DNA of 48,658 nucleotides, taken from contig JAAVDN010000006.1 of assembly GCA_014801785.1 (NCBI GenBank), forward strand, positions 26,511-75,168, read 5' to 3'. The notes under the pieces were generated by a model. That model saw only the letters and a list, made by a program, of their open reading frames with translations, had not been told where the DNA came from and did not search any database. This stretch comes from Bacteroides sp. GTDB lineage: Bacteria; Bacteroidota; Bacteroidia; Bacteroidales; Muribaculaceae. How positions within the stretch are numbered: position 1 is the first letter of the stretch; each line of letters begins with the position of its first letter. Shown one piece after another: positions 1-9,251 of the stretch. A program made the position numbers and the translations under genes.

Positions 1-2522
1 CGGGAAAAGTCAGAAGCGTCGGCAACCAGATTGTCGAAGGTCAGACCGACGCCTTGGAATGCGACATGCTTCTCGGCGAGAAACGACTCCCTGACGGCCA
101 TTACTTTGTCAGAATCCTCATTGGAGGAGAAGAGCATTTCGGCCCCTTCTATGTCTCCGTTCTCGACAACAGCATCTCGCCCGATAAAGGAGCGGTCTAC
201 ACCTATTCCCAACTCCAGGGAGAAGGTTCAAAAGAGAATCCATACCGCATATCAGACAGCACTGACTTTGAATATTTCATAGCATCCCTCAATCAGGATC
301 CTAACAGCGGATATGGCCAATATTTTGAGCTGACCGAGGATATCGCGCTTCCCTCCTACACAGATAACCCCCGGCTGACAGGAGCCCGTTTTCAAGGCAC
401 CCTCAACGGCAACAATCACCGCGTCAGCGCCCTTCGCTATGACGGACTCAAAAACCCTGCGTCCGCCGTAAGCGGCTTATTCTCCAGATTATTCAACGCC
501 GAGATAACAGACCTCTTACTCAGCAACGTGGAACTCTCCGGACTCCACGCCGGCGGAGGCGCCTTAGCGGGTGAGACAAAAGGAAAGGTGACGCTCCGTA
601 ACGTCAGTATTGACGGCAATATCGAAGGAGAGCTCAACACAGGAGGACTTATCGGAGTCGTCGAAGGGGAGCTTCACCTCTTCGGAATCCGCATAGACAT
701 GAACGTCAAGGGAGGAGACAGAACCGGAGGAGTTGTCGGCGCTTTCTCCCATGAAGGAACAGGCGTCTCGGAATTTAATGATGTTGAGGTTAGGGGAGAG
801 GTCAGCGGCACCCGTTACACCGGTGGTCTCATCGGACTCCTTAAAGGCACCAAAGCACCCAAGATAGGAGGGGTGACACTCCGGACGCATATAAAAGGAA
901 CGGAGAATGTCGGCGGATTCGTAGGAATGATGGACAAATGTATGCTTGAGATGACATCGGACTGCCTCTTTGACGGCGTTGGCAACCCTGTCTACTCCAT
1001 CGAAGGCGTCTCCAATGTCGGAGGATATGTCGGAATGGTCGATCTCAACGCCAAAGAGTATCTTCTTCTGGATTCCCACGTCATGAACCTCAATGTCGCT
1101 CTCCATGCCTCACAAGGGAATGCCGGAGGAGTTGTCGGACTCGCCCGGACCGGACATATAAAGGTTCATAAAGTCAACCTCGCATACGAAAAAGCCATTG
1201 TCGAGTCAGAAGGTGATTGCGTCGGAGGAATGGTAGGGCGCATGGAGGGAGTATATCTCTCTGCCGGGAACTCCATCAACATAAAGAAACAATTACCCCA
1301 GCCCACTTCTTATAAACCTCACGCATCCCTCACCGTCCGCGGAGGCAACTATGTCGGAGGAATTGTCGGATATGGAGAAATGACAGAGTGGGGAGATCCC
1401 GTACTGGATCGGGGCAAAATCAGCGGCATTGTCAGCGGAGCAGATGTGGCGGCAACCGGTGAGATTGTCGGAGGAGTCGCCGGATGGTATATGGGAGAGA
1501 TGGCCGATTGTGTATTCATCGGAAAAGTCAAAGGACGCTCAGATGCACTTATCGGCGGTGTCATAGGAAAGGGCCAGGGTAGGGTAGATGTTTACCGATG
1601 TGTCAATTATTCCGACATAGAGGGAGGACGCTACCAGGGGGGAATCTGCGGTTACAGCAATCCCACAAAGGTCTTTGACTTTGACTGGGGCAACTATTAC
1701 ACCAACTGCTATAACATCGGAAATCTGAGTGAGGGAAAAACAGTCGGTGGCATCGTCGGGTATGGAGGTCAGCACAACGGAGGATGTGATTTCCGCATCC
1801 GGGAATGCGAGAACTATGGCACCATAATGGCGGCCGGCGACGGCGACCACTCAGTCGGCGGTATCATCGGCGACCTTGACAGCGACAAAGCAATCGTCGA
1901 ATGGAGCGCCAACTATTCGGATGTCGGAAGCCGGAATGTGCAGTTCGTCATCGGAGGCGTCGTCGGCAAGATAGGACGTGACCAGATAGCACAGAATGAT
2001 GTACATGTGACAGGATGCACCAACCTCGGCACCATCACCTGCGACAAAAGCTCGACGAAGCTCGGCGGCGTCGTCGGACACCTGATGTATGGAGGAGCCG
2101 GGATTGTCTCCGGATGTGTCAACTGGGGTTCCATACCGGGAGACCAGAAATCAGATACAGGAGGAATCCTCGGATGCGCGACCTCATTCAATTATATCCA
2201 CCGCAACTGGAACCGGGGAAAAGTGAGCCACGGAAACGCCATAGTCGGCACCCATCCCGGAGCCACCACCTTCGACCATTACGGCAACTACTATCTTAAA
2301 GGAAGCGGAGGTAACTGGCCCAGTGCGATTGAAATCACAGAATCCGAGATGACCCATACCTCCAAATTCCCCCAGCTGACATGGGGCCCGAACGCCGATT
2401 ATTTCGGATATACCGGAGAATGGTATCAGATGTCGACCGAAGGACCTATCCCAATGTCCTTCGACTTCATCCATTGGGATGTCGAACGACTGCGTCCCGC
2501 CGGTTGGCATGTAGACCGCTGA
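1..2522 (+). CDS. GLUG-repeat surface protein, 5' truncated
   Basis: The reading frame is open from base 3 of the window, so the N-terminus lies outside; the internal TTG at 54 is only the first start-like codon. The visible part (about 840 residues) has about 17 glycine-rich repeats of the type GGxxG (for example GGLIGVVEG, GGYVGMVDL, GGIVGYGGQ), spaced roughly 35-60 residues, which is the GLUG motif of bacterial surface adhesins and glycan-binding proteins. The first 50 visible residues look like the end of an Ig-like or other beta domain (GGEEHFGPFYVSVLDN), followed by a conserved entry segment to the repeats (DFEYFIASLNQD). The C-terminus (HWDVERLRPAGWHVDR) does not resemble the sorting domains of the next genes. 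Role inferred: extracellular adhesion or glycan contact; the ligand is unknown. Confidence 0.75.
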   Translation, partial: GKVRSVGNQIVEGQTDALECDMLLGEKRLPDGHYFVRILIGGEEHFGPFYVSVLDNSISPDKGAVYTYSQLQGEGSKENPYRISDSTDFEYFIASLNQDPNSGYGQYFELTEDIALPSYTDNPRLTGARFQGTLNGNNHRVSALRYDGLKNPASAVSGLFSRLFNAEITDLLLSNVELSGLHAGGGALAGETKGKVTLRNVSIDGNIEGELNTGGLIGVVEGELHLFGIRIDMNVKGGDRTGGVVGAFSHEGTGVSEFNDVEVRGEVSGTRYTGGLIGLLKGTKAPKIGGVTLRTHIKGTENVGGFVGMMDKCMLEMTSDCLFDGVGNPVYSIEGVSNVGGYVGMVDLNAKEYLLLDSHVMNLNVALHASQGNAGGVVGLARTGHIKVHKVNLAYEKAIVESEGDCVGGMVGRMEGVYLSAGNSINIKKQLPQPTSYKPHASLTVRGGNYVGGIVGYGEMTEWGDPVLDRGKISGIVSGADVAATGEIVGGVAGWYMGEMADCVFIGKVKGRSDALIGGVIGKGQGRVDVYRCVNYSDIEGGRYQGGICGYSNPTKVFDFDWGNYYTNCYNIGNLSEGKTVGGIVGYGGQHNGGCDFRIRECENYGTIMAAGDGDHSVGGIIGDLDSDKAIVEWSANYSDVGSRNVQFVIGGVVGKIGRDQIAQNDVHVTGCTNLGTITCDKSSTKLGGVVGHLMYGGAGIVSGCVNWGSIPGDQKSDTGGILGCATSFNYIHRNWNRGKVSHGNAIVGTHPGATTFDHYGNYYLKGSGGNWPSAIEITESEMTHTSKFPQLTWGPNADYFGYTGEWYQMSTEGPIPMSFDFIHWDVERLRPAGWHVDR

Positions 2523-2576
2523 AGTCCCTATATCTGTCCTATATCTTGTGCGTGATGGTATTTTTTTGAAATTGAT

Positions 2577-2607
2577 TTTCGGGATTGTAAAAAAATAATT
2601 AATTTTG
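2577..2607 (+). promoter_or_regulatory. Probable Bacteroidetes promoter of the alpha-amylase gene
   Basis: TAATTTTG at 2600-2607 fits the phylum -7 box TAnnTTTG. The -33 element is weak (TTTTC at 2576-2580, about 19 bp upstream). The predicted transcript starts near 2613, just before a perfect inverted repeat, giving a 5' leader of about 75 nt. Confidence 0.5.
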
Positions 2608-2618
2608 CCTTTATAAGT

Positions 2619-2652
2619 CCGGCAGTTGACCTGACAATTGGTCAACTGCCGG
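2619..2652 (+). promoter_or_regulatory. Perfect 13-bp inverted repeat in the amylase leader
   Basis: CCGGCAGTTGACC (2619-2631) and its exact complement GGTCAACTGCCGG (2640-2652) flank an 8-nt spacer. There is no T-run after it, and the -7 box lies upstream, so it is unlikely to be the terminator of the GLUG gene. It would form a 5'-terminal mRNA stem or, as DNA, a palindromic operator immediately downstream of the start site. Confidence 0.7.
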
Positions 2653-2687
2653 GTATTTAGAGCTTAACTAAATAAATACCTAATCGC

Positions 2688-5600
2688 ATGAAAATTCTCA
2701 ACAGGGCGCTCTGCGCCTCGGTTGTCGCCACGACCGCTTTCGCCTCTTCCGCGGCTACCTTTGTCGGCGACCGCACCGACTTCCGCGACGAGACAATCTA
2801 CTTCGCGATGACCACCCGTTTCTATGACGGCGATCCCGCGAACAACGTCTATTGCTGGGATGGAGTCAACAACATCCAGGACCCCGAATGGCGCGGCGAC
2901 TTCAAAGGACTTATCCAGAAACTTGATTACATCAAAGCCCTCGGATTCACCGCCGTCTGGATTACCCCCGTTGTCGAGAACGGCTCCGGACTCGACTATC
3001 ACGGATACCACGCTATGGACTTCTCCAAGGTAGACCACCGCTATGTCTCCAAGGATGCCGATGCCGCAGGCGCCGATGTCGCTTTTCAGGAACTCATCGA
3101 TGAAGTCCACAAACGCGGGATGAAGCTCATCCTCGACATTGTCCTCCAGCACACCGGCAACTTCGGCGAGGAGAACCTCTGCCGCATGTTCCGCAAGGAC
3201 TACACCAAGGATCTCGCCGATATCGACGCCTCGATGATAGTCGTTCCTCAATCCGAGGGAGGAATGCTTCCCTCCAACTACCCCTCGATGAAACCCGCCG
3301 ACCAGTATGGAACCCGTCTGGCCATGATGAAGAACAGCGACTTCACCAACCGCGATATCCATAACTACTGGCACCACAAAGCATGGTTCGACTGGGACGA
3401 CCCCTCCCGCTGGTGGGGACAGATCGCCGGCGACTGCGTTGACCTCAACACGGAGCATCCCGCCGTCACCAACTATCTCGTCGACTGTTACTCCCGCTTC
3501 ATCAAGATGGGTGTCGACGGATTCCGTATCGACACCGCAGGGCATATCCCCCGTCTCGCCTTCAACAAGATGTTCCTCCCCCAGTTCCTGGCCGCCGCTG
3601 AATCTCCGGAGGCTAAGGCAAAACGCGGCGACACACCTTTCTTTATGTATGGCGAGGTCTGCGCCCGCTCGATGGAGGTCATATACCGCGGCGACAACTA
3701 CAACTGCTCCCCCTGCTATTACACCTGGAAAGAGAATAAGGATTACCCCTGGGACATGAATCCCGAATCCTGGGACAGCGTCGTCGCCATCCCCACCCAG
3801 ACCGAGGGCTCGCAGGACTATTTCACCGTCTCCGGCCACACCAACTGGGAGTCAGTCCAGCAGTCGGCTCTCGATGACAAGGGGCATTCCGACGCCATCC
3901 TCCGCAAGAGCAATAACGCCAAGCTCAACGGAAACGAATACCATACCCCCGACTATACGGATTATTCCGGGCTGAGCGTCATCGACTTCGCCATGCACTG
4001 GAACTTCAATTCCGCCCAGGGCGCGTATGGAGTCCGCAATCAGGACTATCTATACAACGACGCCACCTATAACGTCGTCTATGTAGACTCCCACGACTAT
4101 GCCCCCGACTCCAACTACCGTTTCTCCGGCACTCAGGACACCTGGGCCGAGAACCTCTCGCTGATGTTCACCTTCCGCGGAATCCCCTGTATCTATTACG
4201 GCTCCGAGGTAGAGTTCCAGAAAGGAAAGGATATCGACAAGGGTGCTATTCTCGCTCTCAAGGAGACAGGTCGCGCCTATTTCGGCGGATATATCGAAGG
4301 AGACCTCAATGTCAGCGACTTCGCTGAATACAGCGGCGCCACCGGCAACCTGGCCTCCACACTCAGCTATCCTCTCGCCCTTCATATCCAGCGCCTCAAC
4401 AAGATCCGCGCCGCTGTCCCGGCTCTCAGAAAAGGGCAGTACAGCAACGACGGAATCACAGGCAAGATGGCCTTCAAGCGCCGTTACACCGATTCCAAGA
4501 CCGACAGCTACGCACTGGTAACCATCAGCGGCGACGCTACCTTCACCGGTATACTCAACGGCCGTTATGTCGATGCCATTACCGGCGATGTCCAGAATGT
4601 CACCGACGGCAAACTGACCGCCAAATGCTCCGGCAAGGGTAATCTTCGCGTCTATGTCCTCGACACCGAGAAGACGAAAGCTCCGGGGAAAGTAGGCGAG
4701 GATGGCAAATACCTCTACGCTACGACCTCAGTTGCCGGCGACTGGCAGACCTGGCCCGATGAGACTATGCCCGCCGAGACCTGGACCGTCAAGCCCCAGG
4801 GAGGCGGCGGTGGCGGCAACGTCGGCGGAGACCGCGTCGAGCCCGACCCCGTTGTCGAACCCTCGATGTCAGAAGGGGAGCAGGCAATCTTCTTCGAGCA
4901 TGAATCCTGGAACCCCGTGACAGCATGGGTATGGAGCAACAGCACCAACTACACCGGCGGATCCTGGCCCGGCGAGAACCTGACCTATCTCGGCAACAAC
5001 GTCTATAAATGGACCTATACCGGCAGCGGTAAGATTCCGGCCGACGCCAAGGTTATCTTCAGCAACAACGGCAACGATCAGGTATCCAAAGATGGCTGGG
5101 GATTTGTCAACGGCGGATACTACACCTCGGCAGGTTACCAGCGCACAATCGAAGGAGCCGGCGAAATCGAGGATGACCCCATCATTCCCGTCGAACCCAC
5201 TTCCTGGACGGCATATTTCGACAACAGCTCCACCAACTGGGGTGAGGTCAAGGTCTGGGTATGGGATGAGAACTCCAACAAGAACTACACCGGCGGAAAC
5301 TGGCCCGGACAGTCGATCAGCCTTGACGCCACAACCGGCTATTATAAATTCAGCTGCACGGTCGAGGATGCCAACCCGAAGATGATGATTATCTTCAACA
5401 ACGGCAGCGGCACTCAGACCTCTGACCTCGAATTTGTCAACGGCGGAGTCTACACGGCCTCCGGCTTCACCGGCAACGTCCTCGGTGAGGTCAACGTAAA
5501 TGAACTCCTTTCAGAGATGACGATCGAAGCCCATAAGGGACTCCTCGTCGTCACAACTCCGAAATCCACCGTTCTCCCTGTCTGTCGCGTCGACGGAACA

Positions 5601-5690
5601 GTCGTCATGCTTCCGCTCCATATCGGACGCAACGAACTGGAACTTTCACGCGGTCTCTATATCATCGCAGGAAAGAAATATATCCTTTGA
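2688..5690 (+). CDS. Secreted GH13 alpha-amylase with two starch-binding modules
   Basis: The product is a 1000-residue endo-acting alpha-glucan hydrolase. A signal peptide covers about residues 1-23. The GH13 barrel spans about 30-600 with the conserved regions LDIVLQHTGN (149-158), GFRIDTAGH with nucleophile Asp282, YGEVCARS with acid/base Glu323, and DSHD with the transition-state Asp470. A beta-domain follows, then a Gly-rich linker (705-714). Two related modules at about 733-820 and 838-930 share NYTGGxWPG and FVNGGxYT and resemble CBM26-type starch-binding modules. The last 65 residues (ending GLYIIAGKKYIL) resemble a Por/type 9-like C-terminal sorting domain, so surface attachment or release is likely. 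It stands alone between its own promoter and a strong terminator and has no SusCD partner here. The family call is strong; the exact substrate is inferred as starch or glycogen. Confidence 0.93.
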   Translation: MKILNRALCASVVATTAFASSAATFVGDRTDFRDETIYFAMTTRFYDGDPANNVYCWDGVNNIQDPEWRGDFKGLIQKLDYIKALGFTAVWITPVVENGSGLDYHGYHAMDFSKVDHRYVSKDADAAGADVAFQELIDEVHKRGMKLILDIVLQHTGNFGEENLCRMFRKDYTKDLADIDASMIVVPQSEGGMLPSNYPSMKPADQYGTRLAMMKNSDFTNRDIHNYWHHKAWFDWDDPSRWWGQIAGDCVDLNTEHPAVTNYLVDCYSRFIKMGVDGFRIDTAGHIPRLAFNKMFLPQFLAAAESPEAKAKRGDTPFFMYGEVCARSMEVIYRGDNYNCSPCYYTWKENKDYPWDMNPESWDSVVAIPTQTEGSQDYFTVSGHTNWESVQQSALDDKGHSDAILRKSNNAKLNGNEYHTPDYTDYSGLSVIDFAMHWNFNSAQGAYGVRNQDYLYNDATYNVVYVDSHDYAPDSNYRFSGTQDTWAENLSLMFTFRGIPCIYYGSEVEFQKGKDIDKGAILALKETGRAYFGGYIEGDLNVSDFAEYSGATGNLASTLSYPLALHIQRLNKIRAAVPALRKGQYSNDGITGKMAFKRRYTDSKTDSYALVTISGDATFTGILNGRYVDAITGDVQNVTDGKLTAKCSGKGNLRVYVLDTEKTKAPGKVGEDGKYLYATTSVAGDWQTWPDETMPAETWTVKPQGGGGGGNVGGDRVEPDPVVEPSMSEGEQAIFFEHESWNPVTAWVWSNSTNYTGGSWPGENLTYLGNNVYKWTYTGSGKIPADAKVIFSNNGNDQVSKDGWGFVNGGYYTSAGYQRTIEGAGEIEDDPIIPVEPTSWTAYFDNSSTNWGEVKVWVWDENSNKNYTGGNWPGQSISLDATTGYYKFSCTVEDANPKMMIIFNNGSGTQTSDLEFVNGGVYTASGFTGNVLGEVNVNELLSEMTIEAHKGLLVVTTPKSTVLPVCRVDGTVVMLPLHIGRNELELSRGLYIIAGKKYIL

Positions 5691-5730
5691 AACGGAGTAT
5701 AAGACAGTAAAAGATTGCAAATACCCACGA

Positions 5731-5763
5731 CGGGCACACCTTATTGGTGTGCCCGTTTTTTTT
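5731..5763 (+). terminator. Rho-independent terminator after the amylase gene
   Basis: CGGGCACACC and GGTGTGCCCG form a perfect 10-bp stem around a TTATT loop, followed directly by eight T. It lies 40 bp after the amylase stop. Confidence 0.93.
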
Positions 5764-5890
5764 GACAAATTGGTATTCGTAACAGGGCTAACTCTTCAGG
5801 TTATTTGTCTAATAGGGATATAAATTTAGTCAAAACAGAATGATTTTATCTCTGTTTTCAAATTTTTGTGGTCAAATTAGGATATTCGTG

Positions 5891-5920
5891 TTTGAGGTTA
5901 GAATAATTTATGTATATTTG
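5891..5920 (+). promoter_or_regulatory. Bacteroidetes promoter of the four-gene secreted-protein unit
   Basis: TTTG (5891-5894), an 18-bp spacer and TATATTTG (5913-5920) fit the phylum consensus. The first start codon is at 6110, so the leader is about 185 nt. In the rest of the 5764-6109 gap I see AT-rich sequence and no gene. Confidence 0.75.
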
Positions 5921-6109
5921 CATCCGTAAAGCTACTGAAACGCCAACGGAATAAATAATTTATGTTTTACAGCATAATTTGAATTTATAGCCACCTGTTT
6001 CAGCCAAATAGAAGCTGACAATACTCGATTTCGGGAGGCGGCGGTTTCTTTGCGAGAACAACAATCAGCAGACAAACGCGAAAATTCACTTAATAATACC
6101 CATAACAGC

Positions 6110-7699
6110 ATGAAACATCTCAACAAGATGATTGCCGCTACCGCCCTGAGCTTTCCGTTCATGGCGCAGGCCGCAATGGGCGACTACACTGTCGTTCCCG
6201 CTCCCGGAGTCGTCGAGGAGCTGACCCAGTTCCAGATCAACTTTGACGAGACAGGTCTCGATGAGGTCGAACTCGATACCTATTCCATCGAAGTCCGCAA
6301 AGATGGCGCTTTCTTCTCCGACGTCAAGAAAAAAGGATATGGCTTCTCCTACACCTGCACCCTCAACACTCCCGCTACCGAGGCCGGAGAGTATGAAGTC
6401 GTGATTGCAGCCGGAGGAATTACTTATTGGTCAGATGATTATGCGACCGACGTCACCTCCACCGAACCCGTTACCTTCTCATACACCATAGAGGGGGGAG
6501 CTGCAACCCAGGGAGGCTACACTGTCGATCCCGAACCCGGAGTAGTCGATGAGCTGACCAAATTCTCCATCAGCTTCAACCGCGAGGGATATGAGAGCAT
6601 CGAACTCGAATCCAGCTCCGTCTCCGTCATGAAGGATGGCGCTTTCTTCTCAGACATCAAGAAGAGCGGCTATGATTTCGATTTCACCTGCACCCTCAAC
6701 ACACCCGCGACCGAACCCGGAGAATATGAGGTTGTCATCGAACCCGGCGGAGTGACTTACTATGACGCCGAGTATAACGACAGCTACAACACCGAAGCCA
6801 TCAAACTCGCATACACCATCAAGGCTCCTCTCACCGGTGAGGTCATCTATGATATAGAGTTCACCAAGTTCAATCCTGCCGAAGGGGAGGTTGACCTGGA
6901 TATGTTCCAGTTCGACAACTTCAAGATGTGGACCTCCGGAGATGGTCTTAAGCTGAACAATGGCGCAAGCGTGACAATCACCGCTGACAACGGCTACGCA
7001 TCGACCGGCACCTTCCGCATGCCCTACGCAAACTACTACTACGCACCCATTGACGCAGTGACCAAGGATGGCACTTACACCGTTGTCATCCCTGCCGCCA
7101 CCATCGTCGACGCCGAGTATATCGAGACTGAGGGTAAGAGTGGCCACGCCAATGCCGAGACCACCCTTGTCTACACCTGTGTCAACGGTCTTCCCGCCGG
7201 CACTCCCGTTGTCTATGACCTGAATGTCGCCACCGTCACCCCCGCTGCCGGCACTCTCGACCTGGGGTCGAAAGCCTTCGACAGCGTGACCATCAAGCTT
7301 GAGGATGGATGCGCCTTCGCCGAGGATAAATTCACTCTCACCATGACCGCTCCTCAGGAGCAGGGTGACATAGAGCTGAATTTCACCAGCAGCTACACCG
7401 GCTACCTCGCGTTCTTCAACGAGCCGACCTACGACGGCGACTATATCCTCGTTATCCCCGAAGGTTCCTTCGGTGACGCCTCCTGGATCGCCAACCATGC
7501 CTACGGCCATGCCAATGCTGAGGTTGTCCTGAAATGGACCCTTTCCGGCGGCGTTCCGACATCGATCGAAGTTGTCAATGCCGAAACCCTTGAGGCTCCC
7601 GTCTATGACCTGAACGGCGTCCGTGTCGCCAACTCCCTCCGCGAGGCCGGAGCCGGCATATTCGTTGTCAATGGTCAGAAAGTCATCGTCAAGAAATAA
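6110..7699 (+). CDS. Secreted repeat-domain protein with C-terminal sorting-like domain
   Basis: I do not recognise a named family. ATG 6110 is chosen because it starts a clean signal peptide (MKHLNKMIAATALSFPFMAQA); a longer frame opens upstream at 6050. The mature protein has four beta-rich modules of about 110 residues in two pairs. Modules 1 and 2 both begin YTVxPxPGVVxELTxFxI and contain KDGAFFSD and CTLNTPATExGEYEVVI. Modules 3 and 4 share VxYD(I/L), GTYTVVIP-like and HANAE segments. The end, VYDLNGVRV then GIFVVNGQKVIVKK, is a Por-like C-terminal domain. It is the first gene of a unit with the next three secreted proteins. A surface or matrix protein of Ig-like modules is the best reading; ligand and function are unknown. 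Confidence 0.8.
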   Translation: MKHLNKMIAATALSFPFMAQAAMGDYTVVPAPGVVEELTQFQINFDETGLDEVELDTYSIEVRKDGAFFSDVKKKGYGFSYTCTLNTPATEAGEYEVVIAAGGITYWSDDYATDVTSTEPVTFSYTIEGGAATQGGYTVDPEPGVVDELTKFSISFNREGYESIELESSSVSVMKDGAFFSDIKKSGYDFDFTCTLNTPATEPGEYEVVIEPGGVTYYDAEYNDSYNTEAIKLAYTIKAPLTGEVIYDIEFTKFNPAEGEVDLDMFQFDNFKMWTSGDGLKLNNGASVTITADNGYASTGTFRMPYANYYYAPIDAVTKDGTYTVVIPAATIVDAEYIETEGKSGHANAETTLVYTCVNGLPAGTPVVYDLNVATVTPAAGTLDLGSKAFDSVTIKLEDGCAFAEDKFTLTMTAPQEQGDIELNFTSSYTGYLAFFNEPTYDGDYILVIPEGSFGDASWIANHAYGHANAEVVLKWTLSGGVPTSIEVVNAETLEAPVYDLNGVRVANSLREAGAGIFVVNGQKVIVKK

Positions 7700-7718
7700 A
7701 CGATAACATAAAATTAAA

Positions 7719-7771
7719 AGACAGTCCGGAACTTCTGAGGCCGGGAAATGCCGATGGATTCCGGGCTGTCT
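7719..7771 (+). other. Intercistronic hairpin between two secreted-protein genes
   Basis: AGACAGTCCGGAA (7719-7731) pairs with TTCCGGGCTGTCT (7759-7771): 13 bp with one G-U pair and a 27-nt loop. There is no T-run, so it is more likely an mRNA stability or attenuation element than a full terminator. Confidence 0.55.
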
Positions 7772-7813
7772 CAAAACTAACTCAAATAATCCCATACAGC
7801 AAATCAGTTCAAG

Positions 7814-9202
7814 ATGAAAAATCTTCTACTCCTTTCCCTCGCTTTCGGCGCCGCCCTGACTGCCGCTGCCGAGACCGCTTACTACACTATGGATAATCTG
7901 AGCGATGTCGTCAGCATCTCTCCCAACGGCCGTTATGCCGTCACCGCCGCTACCGACATGAACCTCAGCTACATCTGGAATGTAGAGAAACCTGCGGAGT
8001 TCGTACTCGTCCAGGCTCCGAACAACAATAAGATCGAGCTTTACGGAGTCACTGACGACGGCATGGCAGTCGGCGGATATTATGTCGGCGACAGCAAGTT
8101 CCAGCCCTGCATCGTCGTCAATGGCGAAATCAAGGATCTCCCCAGCACTCCTATGGCGATGAACAACAACTTCGCCCGTTGCGTGACCGCCGACGGCAAG
8201 GTCATCGGAGGATATATCGCCTATCGCGATCCCGAATCGGAAGTCGGAATGCGCTACCGCCCCTGCTTCTGGCGTCTCAACGACCAGGGTGAGTATGATC
8301 TCGAACTCGATCCCGAACTGGCTCTCCCCGAACATCAGGGATTCATCACCAACTGCATCAGCCCGGACGGAAGCGCCCTCGGCGGCCGCCTCTACTGCGC
8401 CGCAGGCTCTGAAATCCCCGCGCTGTATAAGGATGGCGAGCTCATCTACTGGAATGAACTTGAAACCAAGATCGAACCCTTTGAATACAAAGGTCAGGTC
8501 ATCGGTTATTACGAGAACTACTATATCGACGGAATGAAGGATGGCTGCAAGGGTGAATACGTCATCGGCGAGTTCACCGGCGCTGACGCCTGGGGTAACT
8601 TCTACGGCTTCCGCACAATCGTCGACTGGGCGAGCGAGGATGGCGAGGATTACCAGCTCAGCAAATATGCCTGCGTCTACAACATCATGGCCGACGAGTT
8701 CACCGACTATCCCCAGGGAGGCGGTATCTCCAGTTTCAGCACCGGTCTGGGCCAGGACAGCAAATATATCTTCTGCAACGGCGACCGTATGCTCGTTTCC
8801 GAGGGTGACACCGAAGAGGTGAAGAGCATCTCCGGAACCTTCGGCTTCACCAACGCTTCGCAAATGACCGCGGTTCTCTCCGCCTCCGCAGACGGACGTA
8901 TTATCGGAGGAAGCCGTCAGGAAGTTAATCCTGCAAACGGCGAGATGTTGTACTATCCCTTCATCGTTGTCCTTGACGAGCCCCTCGTAGAGGCTCCCGT
9001 AGGTCTCGGCGTAGAGGTCATTCCGGCTGAGGAAGGGAGTGTCATCGTTCTTTCCGCAGGTCGCGTTGACTTCGCAGGCGCCGAGGGTGAGGTCTATGAT
9101 ATGGAAGGCCGTAAGGTAGGCGCCGGTTCCTCCGTCGCTGTTCCCGCCGGTTTCTATGTCGTGAAGTGTGGTCAGGAGAGCCGCAAGGTAATGGTGAAGT
9201 AA
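7814..9202 (+). CDS. Secreted propeller-like protein with C-terminal sorting-like domain
   Basis: The product has 462 residues with a signal peptide (about 1-19, ending AAAE). The body shows repeating segments in which a phrase such as SPNGRYAVTA, TDDGMAVGGY, TADGKVIGGY, SPDGSALGGR or SADGRIIGGS recurs about every 50-90 residues. This pattern of Asp-Gly turns followed by small hydrophobic strands is typical of WD40-, HAF- or kelch-like beta-propellers. The C-terminus (EVYDMEGRKVGAG, then GFYVVKCGQESRKVMVK) is a Por-like domain. It sits 115 bp after the previous gene and 50 bp before the next, so it is probably co-transcribed. No catalytic residues are evident; a secreted binding or scaffold role is a guess. 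Confidence 0.75.
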   Translation: MKNLLLLSLAFGAALTAAAETAYYTMDNLSDVVSISPNGRYAVTAATDMNLSYIWNVEKPAEFVLVQAPNNNKIELYGVTDDGMAVGGYYVGDSKFQPCIVVNGEIKDLPSTPMAMNNNFARCVTADGKVIGGYIAYRDPESEVGMRYRPCFWRLNDQGEYDLELDPELALPEHQGFITNCISPDGSALGGRLYCAAGSEIPALYKDGELIYWNELETKIEPFEYKGQVIGYYENYYIDGMKDGCKGEYVIGEFTGADAWGNFYGFRTIVDWASEDGEDYQLSKYACVYNIMADEFTDYPQGGGISSFSTGLGQDSKYIFCNGDRMLVSEGDTEEVKSISGTFGFTNASQMTAVLSASADGRIIGGSRQEVNPANGEMLYYPFIVVLDEPLVEAPVGLGVEVIPAEEGSVIVLSAGRVDFAGAEGEVYDMEGRKVGAGSSVAVPAGFYVVKCGQESRKVMVK

Positions 9203-9251
9203 ATTCGCCTTCTTCCGACAAACTTTTGAAATACCATCATAAGAACAAGAA

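Noticed and set aside
2664-3839. Long open frame antisense to the amylase gene (391 codons)
   Set aside because: It is a by-product of strong codon bias on the coding strand; the GH13 frame has full motifs, and the antisense product has no recognisable domain.
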